A DNA stretch of 64,000 bases from an uncultured Lachnospiraceae bacterium (GTDB taxonomy: Bacteria > Bacillota > Clostridia > Lachnospirales > Lachnospiraceae): the NCBI GenBank assembly GCA_910578115.1, contig CAJTPO010000009.1:32730-96729 (forward strand), in the 5' to 3' direction. Within the stretch, counting starts at the first letter, position 1; each line of letters begins with the position of its first letter. Both the position numbers and the translations under genes were made by a program. The notes below the pieces were generated by a model. It ran no database searches. It saw only the letters and a program-made list of their open reading frames with translations, and was not told the origin of the DNA. Positions 41,630 through 50,748 of this stretch are shown piece by piece.

Positions 41630-43243
41630 CTACTCGACACCGTTCGCGGCTGCCCATGCCTCCAAAGCTTCTTTCTTCGCATCTATATAAGCTTGAAGTC
41701 CTGCAGCCTCCAGTCTCTCATTGAGTTCGGCAATACCTGCCTCCGGCTCGATCAGACCGAATACAAGGCTGTTGCCGTATTCTTCCCATACATTGGTCAA
41801 CGCCGTATACTCTGCACTGACTTCCGAAGAGTCAAAGCTGAAGCCAAGCGCCTTGGACTTCATGGCATTGTTGTTGAAATCTATCGTCTTCTCCCAAAGG
41901 TCGATGTCATCCCCTTCACGTACATAGGTAGGATATTCACAAGGCATCATCCAAGCCCACACCAGATTGTAATACTCTACTGTCTGCTCGGTCACTCCCT
42001 CAGGGAAAGTACAATGACCGGACTCCGTAAGAACATAATCCACACCTTCTTCACCCCACAAAAGCAGGTTGGTCACTACGGGACTGGTATACAGATCGTT
42101 CAGAACCGTCATCGCGGCCTCAGGAGCTTCTGTCGTGGAATTGATGCTCCAAGCAGCGCCAACAGGCGCGCTGCTTGCCACAAAGTCAGGCCCCAGCTGG
42201 AATACAACGGAATCCCGTCCGCCACGTTCCGCTTCCTTCTGGCGTACAATACCAGGCTTTCCGGCTGTCGTATCAGCGATCAGAGTGCCTGCAATAACCT
42301 GTGCGCCGCCGTTCTGTGTCTCGGTGGCGGCATCCTTCGACATAAATCCTGCCTGCTGCCACTCATACATCAGCTGACAATATTCCTTGAACATATCGCT
42401 GGTAAACAGATTGGACACTTCAAGACTGTTGGAAGGATCAAGCAGCACGCCAAACACGTCTCCGCCAATAGCATCATAGGCAAGCTTCTGTCCAAGATAC
42501 CCGTAATCCCAAGGATACACTACATTCACATCAGGATATGCTTCGTGAAGCTGCGTAAACAACTCCGTCATATCCTCCGCAGTCGCAGGATTGACTTCTT
42601 CCATGTTGATCTGGGAATAATCATAGTCTATACCATCCATATACTCTTTATCGACTACGACGCACCACATACCGCTTGCCAGATCACGCATACAGGGAAT
42701 CCCATACAGAGTGCCATTTACAACACAGCCCTTTAAGAACTCCGGATCGATCAGTTCCACAATATCCTTACCGTAATTATTGAGTAGATTTCCCTCATTC
42801 AGATCATAAGTACTCTCGTTCGCTACCGTATTCGAGAAGTTCATAACGCCTGAGCTGAAAATATCCACCTGCTCCCCTGAGGAAAGCATCATATTCACGC
42901 TCTGTGTATAATCGCCCATAAGAGACGTTACAAACTCAACATTGATATTGTAAGTGTCCAGATAATATTCTTTGATCTTACCAAATACTCTGTCTTTTCC
43001 AGGTACGGAATCATCGTTGCAGTACAATGCAACAACGATCGTCTCTCCGCCAAAGTCTGTGATCAGATCACTTGCCGCCTCTCCGGCAGCCGCTTCATCA
43101 CCAGCGGCCTCAGCGTCTGCTCCCTCATCTTTCGTATTGTCAGCAGCATCACCGCCAATGTTTTCATCCTGTCCTCCTCCGCATCCGGCAAGAGTTCCTG
43201 CCGCAAGAGCAACACACATCATAAGTGCAAGAATCTTTTTCAT
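41630..43243 (-). CDS. Extracellular oligosaccharide-binding lipoprotein, LplA type
   Basis: About 537 residues. A signal peptide ends in the lipobox LAGC near residue 17, followed by an acidic Ala/Gly/Asp linker and a large binding domain of the LplA class (DSVPGKDRVFGKIKEYYLD, then WSINSTTEAPEAAMTVLNDL). AAGGAGG eight bases before the ATG at 43243 sets the start. It heads an operon with LplB-, LplC- and glycosidase genes, preceded by a good promoter. A YesMN-type two-component pair nearby probably controls it. Confidence 0.9.
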   Translation of the reverse strand: MKKILALMMCVALAAGTLAGCGGGQDENIGGDAADNTKDEGADAEAAGDEAAAGEAASDLITDFGGETIVVALYCNDDSVPGKDRVFGKIKEYYLDTYNINVEFVTSLMGDYTQSVNMMLSSGEQVDIFSSGVMNFSNTVANESTYDLNEGNLLNNYGKDIVELIDPEFLKGCVVNGTLYGIPCMRDLASGMWCVVVDKEYMDGIDYDYSQINMEEVNPATAEDMTELFTQLHEAYPDVNVVYPWDYGYLGQKLAYDAIGGDVFGVLLDPSNSLEVSNLFTSDMFKEYCQLMYEWQQAGFMSKDAATETQNGGAQVIAGTLIADTTAGKPGIVRQKEAERGGRDSVVFQLGPDFVASSAPVGAAWSINSTTEAPEAAMTVLNDLYTSPVVTNLLLWGEEGVDYVLTESGHCTFPEGVTEQTVEYYNLVWAWMMPCEYPTYVREGDDIDLWEKTIDFNNNAMKSKALGFSFDSSEVSAEYTALTNVWEEYGNSLVFGLIEPEAGIAELNERLEAAGLQAYIDAKKEALEAWAAANGVE

Positions 43244-43333
43244 TAACATTTCCTCCTTCATTTGTTTATTCAAAGTTGTTCATTCAATAACGGAAGAAGT
43301 TCTTATCGGCCGATATTTTCTTCTCTTTATTGT

Positions 43334-43361
43334 GTTATAATTATAGCTGTTTCAATGTCAA
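43334..43361 (-). promoter_or_regulatory. Promoter candidate for the LplA-type operon
   Basis: On the minus strand TTGACA and TATAAC are 16 bases apart, about 90 bases before the binding-protein start codon. An overlapping TATAAT is too close to the -35 to be used with it. Confidence 0.55.
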
Positions 43362-43466
43362 AAAAATATTCACACATCTTAGCTGTTATTGCATTATTTT
43401 GACATCTTTTCCCCCATTCCGAAGCACATTTATACAAAATACTGCAGAGGGATCCTTGTAGACACA

Positions 43467-44654
43467 TCAATACAGACAATAGTACTCCTGGAGTTTCCTG
43501 GAAACCTCATAGGCAAATCTTCTGATCTGTGCACGGTCACGCTTCTCCTCCGGAATATCTCGTAACGCAAACAGCTGAGCCGACAACAGATTGTCCATCG
43601 GGGCGATCTCACAACACTCCAGAATATTCACACATACCTCTGCGGCCTCCAGAATCTCATCTGTAGTGGCTTCAAATCTGGTAAACAGACTCTGCTTGTC
43701 CACGGAAAGCGCCTTCTTTACCCGTTCCACTGCCACTGCGGCATATTCTTCACGATTCCCCTGCGGAATCACCCTGTCTGCGCCTCTGTTCCTATAGAAA
43801 CCAAACATGGCTGCTACAATAGAAGGATCTCGCACCGTTCCATCCGGATATACGATTCCGTGAAGAGGCGCCCAGAAGCCCTCGATCACCAGATTGAAGA
43901 TATAATATCCATAGTGAAACTCTTCACAGAACTGCAGCTCCACATCATAGGGGTTCGCACGCCCAATACAGCCCATTTCATTGTTGATGACCGGCTTGCC
44001 GCCCTGTTCCTTTGCAATCTTTCCCGCATACTCATATACTTCCCTGATATCCTTTCTGGTGGTCAGGTAATCGTGGAAAGCGATCACATCAACCAGATCT
44101 GCCGTGGATTCCAGATGCTCTTTCAACTCATGACCCACGGTGATGGGCGTATCGTCATCTAATTCGCGCACCATCCGGCATTGGAGTCTCAGATCATGCT
44201 CAATCTTCTTATAGCGGGATTCATATTCCTCCTCGGGACAATTTCTCAGATAATCGTTGCAGAACGGCTCATTATAAACGTCCCACATCAACAGATTGGG
44301 TTCCTTCTTAAGCAAACGGATCATGGCCGTCAAAAAGGCCCTCTTCTTCTCCCATTCCTCCTGCGTCAGAAGCTCATACGTGCGGATCTGATTACCGCTT
44401 GAAAAAATAGGCATAATGCTGATCCCATGAGCGGCACACAGTCTGGTATAATCCAGTATTTTCTTCTCCAGCGCCTCCGGATCCTTGTGCCACTCCGTCT
44501 CTTGGATAAAGATTCGGACGGAATTAATCCGCAGTCTTTGCGCATATCCCAATTCCCGGTCCAGCTGCTCCATGGAAGCCCCCTCTCTCGGGCCATGGTG
44601 TACGCCGCGAATCTCACTGTAATCCGATTTTACTCTCTCTTTCCAGGTTTTCAT
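43467..44654 (-). CDS. Clan-A glycoside hydrolase, paralogue 2
   Basis: A 395-residue TIM-barrel glycosidase. Candidate acid/base is Glu129 in LLMWDVYNEPF and nucleophile is Glu227 in KPVINNEMGCIGRANPYD. It shares several blocks with the 436-residue enzyme at 38211 (GYAQRLRINSVRIFI, VVYPDGTVRDPSIV, FYRNRG) but is shorter at both ends. No signal peptide is seen. It is transcribed toward the importer operon and lies between it and the divergent YesM-type kinase gene. A TATAAT (plus strand 44758-44763) without a -35 suggests activator-dependent expression. Substrate unknown. Confidence 0.82.
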   Translation of the reverse strand: MKTWKERVKSDYSEIRGVHHGPREGASMEQLDRELGYAQRLRINSVRIFIQETEWHKDPEALEKKILDYTRLCAAHGISIMPIFSSGNQIRTYELLTQEEWEKKRAFLTAMIRLLKKEPNLLMWDVYNEPFCNDYLRNCPEEEYESRYKKIEHDLRLQCRMVRELDDDTPITVGHELKEHLESTADLVDVIAFHDYLTTRKDIREVYEYAGKIAKEQGGKPVINNEMGCIGRANPYDVELQFCEEFHYGYYIFNLVIEGFWAPLHGIVYPDGTVRDPSIVAAMFGFYRNRGADRVIPQGNREEYAAVAVERVKKALSVDKQSLFTRFEATTDEILEAAEVCVNILECCEIAPMDNLLSAQLFALRDIPEEKRDRAQIRRFAYEVSRKLQEYYCLY

Positions 44655-44902
44655 GATCTATAGCTACCTCTCCCTTTCTGCCGTTCACACGGCATTTCCC
44701 ATGAAAATGCTCTAAGCCGTTCTTCTCTCTTCCCTTCTTCGAAGTAGGCTTTTGTTCATTATAGGAAGATGCCCCCGGAAAAACTATGTACATATTTGAG
44801 TGAATATTTCAAAATTCTTACAATTTCTGATTTCTCGATTGCTTTTCCTTTTCACTAAGATTACTATCATACATAGACATTTTCTGACAGATGGAGGTAT
44901 TC

Positions 44903-46660
44903 ATGCTTTTTCACAAACGCGAGTACTCGCTTTTTTCTCAGCTGATCAAAATTGTTTTGGTGATATATGGCCTTTTTTTGATTTCCTTTTTGATCCTTTT
45001 TCTGTTCCTGAACCATAATATGCGCTCCAATCTTTATGACAGCTACTACCGAACGATAGATTATTGCCTAACTGAGACTAAAAATGATCTGGAAATCGCC
45101 AATCGTTCCGTTCTGTCAACCCTTTACAACAACCCTGATCTGTCTCAGTTATCCACTTCGGATCATATGATGACGATTTCCGCCTGCGAATCCCGTCTTC
45201 AGAGAACACTGAGTTCTTATTTGCTGTGCTATTCGACAGTGGACGGATTGTTTTTCTACAGCGAGCGCAATGACCGTTTTATTTCCGAGTCAAGAGACCC
45301 CAATACCTCCTTTTCCACCTATTTCAAAACCTTTCTGCGATCGGTGGACTTTGCCGCCTTTTCCAGAGAACTCACTTCGCAGAAGAGTTCTTTTGCTTTC
45401 TGTGAAATTGATGGCAGCTATTGTCTTGTGCGTATGTTTGCCTACAACAATACCATCGGCGGCGCATGGGTCAATGTGGATACAATCATGCATGATCTGG
45501 AAGAATCCACTTCCAAAGATACGCTTTGCGCCTTCCTCAACGCGCCGGAAACAGAGCTTCCCGTTGTCAATCAGGCTGTGGATTCCAACGAGTTACAACT
45601 GCTTCTTGGCAAAAACACACAGGTTGTAACCTACTCCGGCAGTAAATATCTGAAATTTGAGATCAGGCCCTCCTTCTGCCAATCGGATCTGCTGATCCTG
45701 ATGCCCTATTCCCATCTGCAGCAGACGCTGGAGCTTCGATTTAAACTGCAGGGTGTATTCATCGTCATCCTCACCCTTTGCTTTCTCTCCACCTTTATCC
45801 TGTTCAGCACCAGACTGCGTCTGCCGATCCGTGAGCTGTACAGGATCTCGGAAACGGTGAAGGAAAGTCCTCAGCTTGAGGCGCTTAATCTCCAGGAAGT
45901 CAGCCGCTGTAAGGAAGTACGGGAAATTCATGAGGAAGTCATTCGTCTTCTGGAGCACATCGATTCCCTGGAGAACCAAGTACTCCGGGAACAGCTTCTG
46001 AAAAAAGAGTACGAACTCCTGAGCCTGCGCAATCAGGTATCGCCCCATTTTCTGATCAATTGCCTGAGCGTTATCTCCTCCATGGCGGGCACCTCTGTGA
46101 GCCGTATTGTTTTAAAGTCCATGATATCCACTCTGGCAGAGCACCTGCGCTACACTCTTTCCACCAAGCCCTTTGTCAGTCTGGCGGAAGAGATGCATTT
46201 CGTGCGCAATTATTATGATCTGAACAGTTACCGTTACCCTGACAGTCTGCTCTATCAAATTAATATACAGGGGTTATGTGATAATGCGGCCGTCTTTCCC
46301 AGCCTGGTTTTGATGTTGAGCGAGAATTCCATTAAGCATAATTTAAGCACCAGCGATAAGCTGAGTCTCACCGTCACCGCCTTTGAGGAGCAGAGTGAAA
46401 GCGGGCAGGTCTATGTGCACATTAGACATACGGACACCGGAAGCGGTTTTCCGGAGCAGATGCTGGCGGATTTGAACAACCCGGCTCCTACCGTGGAGGA
46501 AATTGCAGACGGCTCCAGAATCGGACTCTATAATATCAAAAAGAGGATCCTTTTGGCCTATGATGATTCCCACACCAGCATCCTCTTTTCCAATCTCCCG
46601 CATGGAGGCGGAGCCCAGGTTGACATTATTCTTCCCTATATTTCCTACCAGGACTCTTAA
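44903..46660 (+). CDS. Sensor histidine kinase, YesM type
   Basis: About 585 residues. Membrane segments near residues 15-37 and 285-305 flank a large extracytoplasmic sensor domain. A short linker and the His_kinase motif SLRNQVSPHFLIN (His about 382) follow, then an ATPase domain with SENSIKHN and GSRIGLYNIKKR. GGAGG five bases before the ATG at 44903 sets the start. It forms a pair with the AraC-type regulator 64 bases downstream. Such YesMN-like systems usually sense extracellular sugars or their binding protein and activate Lpl-type importers, as placed here. Confidence 0.92.
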   Translation: MLFHKREYSLFSQLIKIVLVIYGLFLISFLILFLFLNHNMRSNLYDSYYRTIDYCLTETKNDLEIANRSVLSTLYNNPDLSQLSTSDHMMTISACESRLQRTLSSYLLCYSTVDGLFFYSERNDRFISESRDPNTSFSTYFKTFLRSVDFAAFSRELTSQKSSFAFCEIDGSYCLVRMFAYNNTIGGAWVNVDTIMHDLEESTSKDTLCAFLNAPETELPVVNQAVDSNELQLLLGKNTQVVTYSGSKYLKFEIRPSFCQSDLLILMPYSHLQQTLELRFKLQGVFIVILTLCFLSTFILFSTRLRLPIRELYRISETVKESPQLEALNLQEVSRCKEVREIHEEVIRLLEHIDSLENQVLREQLLKKEYELLSLRNQVSPHFLINCLSVISSMAGTSVSRIVLKSMISTLAEHLRYTLSTKPFVSLAEEMHFVRNYYDLNSYRYPDSLLYQINIQGLCDNAAVFPSLVLMLSENSIKHNLSTSDKLSLTVTAFEEQSESGQVYVHIRHTDTGSGFPEQMLADLNNPAPTVEEIADGSRIGLYNIKKRILLAYDDSHTSILFSNLPHGGGAQVDIILPYISYQDS

Positions 46661-46724
46661 GATCCTGTTCATACCGCTCATTTTATTTTGAAAACTATAC
46701 ACTTATGATACGAGGAAAACAGTT

Positions 46725-47471
46725 ATGAAAATACTGATCATAGACGACGAATTCTATATTGTTGAAGACATCCGGTTCAATACCGACTGGGACAAGCTGG
46801 GCATCAGTGAACAGTATACGGCACACAGCGTACCGGAGGCAAAACACGTGATGGAACAGCATCCTGACATGAATATCGTTCTGACAGATATCGAGATGCC
46901 CAAAGAAAACGGATTTGATTTCATCCGCTGGCTGCATGAGAAGAATCTGAATCCTGTAGTCCTGCTGCTGACCGGTCACGAACGATTTGACTATGCGCAT
47001 TCTGCTATTGAGCTGCACGTCCAGAACTATCTCACCAAACCGGTGGATATTCACCATCTGGAGAGCACCCTGGCAAAAGCTGTAAAAGAAAGCAAGCGAA
47101 GAAATGTATATCCGGAATTATTTCAGATCAATCCGGAAGAAGAACAGCCGGAATCCACAATTGAAATCATTCAGGATTGTGTACGCAAAAACCTCTCTTC
47201 TCCCGATCTGAACCGCCAGTTGATCGCCGAATTCGTTCACATGAATCCGGATTATATCTCTGCTATATTCAGCAAAAAGACCGGGGAATCTCTCACAAGC
47301 TTTATTCTCAAAGAGCGACTGAAAGCTGCGAAGGTTATGCTGTCCACAACAGATTATTCCTTACAGGAGATCGGATACAGAACCGGGTTTTCCACACCCT
47401 CTTATTTTCAGAGACAATTCAAAAAGAGCGTGGGCATCACTCCTAAACAGTATCGTATGGAGGAAAAATAA
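46725..47471 (+). CDS. Response regulator with AraC-type DNA-binding domain, YesN type
   Basis: A 248-residue protein. The receiver domain has the phospho-acceptor Asp55 (VLTDIEMPKENG) and the TKPVD lysine. The last ~100 residues form an AraC helix-turn-helix pair (LIAEFVHMNPDYISAIFSKK, then GYRTGFSTPSYFQRQFKK). It is short for YesN because the middle helical region is reduced to a ~30-residue linker. It probably activates the adjacent importer and glycosidase genes. Confidence 0.93.
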   Translation: MKILIIDDEFYIVEDIRFNTDWDKLGISEQYTAHSVPEAKHVMEQHPDMNIVLTDIEMPKENGFDFIRWLHEKNLNPVVLLLTGHERFDYAHSAIELHVQNYLTKPVDIHHLESTLAKAVKESKRRNVYPELFQINPEEEQPESTIEIIQDCVRKNLSSPDLNRQLIAEFVHMNPDYISAIFSKKTGESLTSFILKERLKAAKVMLSTTDYSLQEIGYRTGFSTPSYFQRQFKKSVGITPKQYRMEEK

Positions 47472-47479
47472 CAAAACTA

Positions 47480-47508
47480 TTGACACACACATACAATGGT
47501 GCTATAGT
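47480..47508 (+). promoter_or_regulatory. Promoter of the T-box/trpB2 transcript
   Basis: TTGACA and TATAGT are separated by exactly 17 bases, starting nine bases after the YesN stop codon. Confidence 0.75.
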
Positions 47509-47514
47509 ATATAA

Positions 47515-47820
47515 AAATTTCATACAGCAAACCGTTGAAGCGGAGATAACGGCAATCATGCCTTTACAGAGAACCTGCGATGCTGAGAAGCAGGCAAGAA
47601 ACAAGTTGTCAAATGGACCGCCGAGGGCGCAGTCAAATGTGATCTTTATCACAAAGTATTCTGCGACGCTGCAGGCAAGCGTAATATGCCGGGGATATGT
47701 TGGTATCCTGCTAAGCGCACGGGTCATACCGTGAATCAAGGTGGCACCGCGGATAGTGTCTACAATTATTGTATCTATTCGTCCTTGACAGAAAGTATAT
47801 TTCTGTCAAGGACGTTTTTT
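47515..47820 (+). ncRNA. T-box riboswitch leader (probably tryptophan)
   Basis: The leader contains the conserved T-box sequence AAGGTGGCACCGCG (47738-47751), a Stem I region with GTTGAAGCGGAGA near its start, and a strong terminator. The likely specifier is TGG at 47614-47616, followed by the usual A, which would read uncharged tRNA-Trp and fits the downstream gene. Uncharged tRNA should stabilise the antiterminator and let transcription continue. I am sure of the T-box; the exact specifier needs a structural alignment. Confidence 0.88.
47780..47820 (+). terminator. T-box terminator hairpin
   Basis: A perfect 15-base stem (CGTCCTTGACAGAAA with TTTCTGTCAAGGACG) and 5-base loop are followed by six T's. 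It is the off-state of the T-box leader. Confidence 0.9.
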
Positions 47821-47878
47821 ATTTGGCAGAAATACACTTTTGTTACAAAATTACAATTTTCACAAGGAGGCATCTGCC

Positions 47879-49252
47879 ATGAACAACGAAAAAATCCCTT
47901 ACAAAATCTATCTCACCGAAAACGAAATGCCCAAGGCATGGTATAACCTGCGCGCTGATATGTCAAAGAAGCCTGCGCCTCTCTTAAATCCTGGCACCCA
48001 CAGACCGATGACGGCCTCAGAGCTCTCCGGCGTTTTCTGCGAGGAACTGGTGGCGCAGGAGCTGGATAACGACACGCCGTACTTCGAGATTCCGGAGGAG
48101 ATCCGCGATTTCTATAAGATGTACCGCCCGGCGCCGCTTATCCGCGCCTACTGTCTGGAGAAAAAGCTCAGCACGCCCGCGAAGATCTATTACAAGTTCG
48201 AGGGCAACAACACCAGCGGCAGCCACAAGCTAAACTCCGCCATCGCCCAGGCCTATTACGCGAAGAAACAGGGGCTTAACGGTGTGACCACCGAAACCGG
48301 AGCCGGTCAATGGGGCACGGCGCTTTCTATGGCATGTTCCTATCTGAGCCTTGACTGCAAGGTCTACATGGTGAAATGCTCCTATGAGCAGAAACCTTTC
48401 CGCCGGGAAGTGATGCGCACTTACGGTGCGTCGGTAACGCCGTCGCCCTCCATGGAAACCGAAGTTGGCCGGAAGATCCTGGCTGAACATCCGGGCACTA
48501 CGGGGAGCCTCGGCTGCGCTATTTCCGAAGCGGTGGAGACGGCAGTATCCAGTGACGGCTACCGCTATGTGCTGGGCAGCGTGCTCAACCAGGTGCTTCT
48601 CCACCAGTCCATCATAGGCTTAGAAACCAAAACCGCCTTGGATAAATACGGCATCAAACCTGACATCATCATCGGCTGTGCCGGCGGCGGATCCAATCTG
48701 GGCGGCCTGATCGCACCGTTTATGGGAGAAAAGCTCCGCGGCGAAGCCGATTATCGAATTATCGCCGTTGAACCCGCTTCCTGCCCCAGCTTTACCCGCG
48801 GCGTATACGCTTACGATTTCTGCGATACCGGTATGGTCTGCCCCCTTGCCAGGATGTACACTCTGGGCAGCGATTTTATCCCCTCCGCCAACCACTCCGG
48901 CGGCCTGCGCTATCACGGCATGAGTTCCACCCTGTCCGAGCTCTATCATCAGGGCCTGATGGAAGCCGTCAGCGTCAAGCAGACGGAAGTATTTGAAGCC
49001 GCGGAGTACTTCGCAAAAGTAGAAGGCATCCTGCCCGCGCCGGAAAGCTCCCACGCCATCCGCGTCGCCATTGACGAGGCCGTCCGGTGTACGGAAACCG
49101 GCGAAGAGAAGACCATCGTCTTCGGCCTCACCGGTACAGGCTATTTCGATATGATGGCCTATGAGAAATTCCACGACGGGAAAATGGACGACTACGTCCC
49201 CACCGACGAAGAACTTGCGCTCTATCGCAGCAGACTGCCAAAGGTCGAGTGA
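47879..49252 (+). CDS. trpB: Tryptophan synthase beta chain-like protein, TrpB2 type
   Basis: A 457-residue PLP enzyme that condenses indole (or a related substrate) with serine. GSHKLNSA contains the PLP lysine (Lys117), GVTTETGAGQWG carries the catalytic glutamate region, and GCAGGGSNLGG binds the phosphate. The N-terminal extension and overall length mark the TrpB2 group rather than the TrpA-partnered TrpB1. AAGGAGG eight bases before the ATG at 47879 sets the start. It stands alone, without trpA or other trp genes, behind a T-box leader, so it may salvage indole when tRNA-Trp is uncharged. Confidence 0.92.
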   Translation: MNNEKIPYKIYLTENEMPKAWYNLRADMSKKPAPLLNPGTHRPMTASELSGVFCEELVAQELDNDTPYFEIPEEIRDFYKMYRPAPLIRAYCLEKKLSTPAKIYYKFEGNNTSGSHKLNSAIAQAYYAKKQGLNGVTTETGAGQWGTALSMACSYLSLDCKVYMVKCSYEQKPFRREVMRTYGASVTPSPSMETEVGRKILAEHPGTTGSLGCAISEAVETAVSSDGYRYVLGSVLNQVLLHQSIIGLETKTALDKYGIKPDIIIGCAGGGSNLGGLIAPFMGEKLRGEADYRIIAVEPASCPSFTRGVYAYDFCDTGMVCPLARMYTLGSDFIPSANHSGGLRYHGMSSTLSELYHQGLMEAVSVKQTEVFEAAEYFAKVEGILPAPESSHAIRVAIDEAVRCTETGEEKTIVFGLTGTGYFDMMAYEKFHDGKMDDYVPTDEELALYRSRLPKVE

Positions 49253-49262
49253 CAATGCTTCT

Positions 49263-49343
49263 CAGGCAGACGGCTCTATCCAGCTAAAGTGCAAATGCAG
49301 GCAGGTGGCTCTATACAACTGCAGAGCAAACGCAGGCAGGCGG
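49263..49343 (+). repeat. ~37-base direct repeat after trpB2
   Basis: Two full and one partial copy of a unit beginning CAGGCAGRYGGCTCTAT lie directly after the stop codon. The last partial copy becomes the left arm of the terminator hairpin. Confidence 0.55.
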
Positions 49344-49370
49344 CAAAACATACTGTTTTGACCGCCTGCC
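49335..49370. terminator. Strong hairpin between convergent trpB2 and the beta-solenoid-like gene
   Basis: GGCAGGCGG pairs with CCGCCTGCC and, inside it, AAAACA with TGTTTT. There is no long T run on either strand, but the stem is long and lies between convergent genes. Confidence 0.6.
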
Positions 49371-49451
49371 CGTATTTCACGGTATCAATGTTTTCGTTCT
49401 TCGGTCTGTATCGTTACAGCCTCAGGATACAAATTCTGCTATAGAGATTTC

Positions 49452-50684
49452 CTACAGAAGATACGTGTCCGCATTCACGACTTTACAGTTTGCAGCCTTT
49501 TTCAGCATTCCCAGAATGCCGTCCGCTTCGCCGTCTTCCTCCTCCACACCGGACGGCATCTCTTCGTCGCTGATCTTCGCCACATTTTTGCATACCAGAT
49601 GCAGCGCGCTCTTCTGCTCCTTACTGCAAAAAACCTGGGCACAGTTTTTCACGGAAAGTCTCTCTATGATCAGTTCCGGATCCACATCTTTTTCCACCTT
49701 CACCATTGCGCTGTTGACAATCTCCACGCCATCCGGTGCGGTTTCCAGCATCCTCTCGTCCACCACGAGCAGAGCCTTGGTCGATATATGCCGTCCTTTC
49801 GTAAATACCAGCTTCCTGTAGGAAGCATCCACCCTGGCAAAATCTTCCGACTGCCGTTTCAAAAGAAGGACATCCCCTTTGATCACCAGCTTTTCTATCT
49901 TGTCAAAGCAGCGCTCACTCCCGTCCGTCAAAGTCAGATCACCGTCGATATACATTTTCTTCCCGTATTTATTCACCAAAGCCTCGTTCAAAACCGCTTC
50001 CTCTCTGACATAAGCAAAACCTTCCGGCACTACATCCAGTTCCACGCTTTCCTCAACCAGCACTACCGCCTGCGGGGCCAGTTCCTCCCTCACCAGAAAG
50101 TGCTTCGTCACAAAGTGCACATTCTTGTCTGTGAGCGCTGCAACGTCCACATCCCTGTCGGTCAGCACAACCTTATGCTCTACGTAATACTTTCCGTCCT
50201 GTCTCGCCCGCAGCGGAAAATACTTATCGATCACAAAGATTGATTTTAATTCGATACAGTCATCCGGAATACACCGCGCCTCTCCGTTGACAAGCATCCT
50301 GTCCAGAAAAGGAGCCATGCTCTCGGGGTATCTGGCGCTGCCATTGACACAGATCTTCAGGACATTTTCCATGGCCTTCTCTGCGCCGGAATGAATAGCC
50401 AGCCTTCCGTTCACGCACAGCACAGTCTTTTTCTGAAATGCCGTGTCGCTGCCGATCTCGTAATTGCCGTTTGAGCAGACCACCGCCACATCGCCCTCCA
50501 CATCCAGCATCTCATCCGCATTGCACATTATGGGGAGTCTGTGAAATACACCCCGGCTGTACTCGTCCACCAGGATCAGATCCGCATTGATGATGATCTG
50601 TTCGTACTCCGACAGACTCTCCTCCTTGATCTTTCTTGCATCACATACATCACAATTTAAGATAAATTTTTTCTTCTCTGACAT
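49452..50684 (-). CDS. Unknown protein with beta-solenoid-like repeats, paired with an ECF sigma factor
   Basis: About 411 residues, family not recognised. The N-terminus has a cysteine pair in ILNCDVCDARKIKEE. The body repeats a pattern of about 20-30 residues with hydrophobic strands ending in turns such as CVNGRLAI, CVNGSARY, LVNGEARC, YIDGDLTL and VIKGDVLL. This suggests a right-handed beta-solenoid like that of bactofilins. There is no signal peptide or membrane segment. The last ~40 residues are acidic then helical. It follows the sigma-factor gene by 64 bases on the same strand, and the gap holds 11-base tandem repeats. A role as sigma regulator or target is inference only. Confidence 0.72.
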   Translation of the reverse strand: MSEKKKFILNCDVCDARKIKEESLSEYEQIIINADLILVDEYSRGVFHRLPIMCNADEMLDVEGDVAVVCSNGNYEIGSDTAFQKKTVLCVNGRLAIHSGAEKAMENVLKICVNGSARYPESMAPFLDRMLVNGEARCIPDDCIELKSIFVIDKYFPLRARQDGKYYVEHKVVLTDRDVDVAALTDKNVHFVTKHFLVREELAPQAVVLVEESVELDVVPEGFAYVREEAVLNEALVNKYGKKMYIDGDLTLTDGSERCFDKIEKLVIKGDVLLLKRQSEDFARVDASYRKLVFTKGRHISTKALLVVDERMLETAPDGVEIVNSAMVKVEKDVDPELIIERLSVKNCAQVFCSKEQKSALHLVCKNVAKISDEEMPSGVEEEDGEADGILGMLKKAANCKVVNADTYLL

Positions 50685-50694
50685 GTCAACACCT

Positions 50695-50748
50695 GTCCCT
50701 TTCTTTTCGCTTTCTTTTCGCTTTCTTTTCGCTTTCTCTTCACTTTCT
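50695..50748 (-). repeat. 11-base tandem repeats between the sigma factor and beta-solenoid genes
   Basis: Three to four copies of CTTTTCGCTTT or close variants (plus strand) lie between the sigma-factor stop and the next start codon. Because 11 is not a multiple of three, copy-number changes would alter the frame and spacing of any readthrough or alternative start upstream of 50684. Confidence 0.7.
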
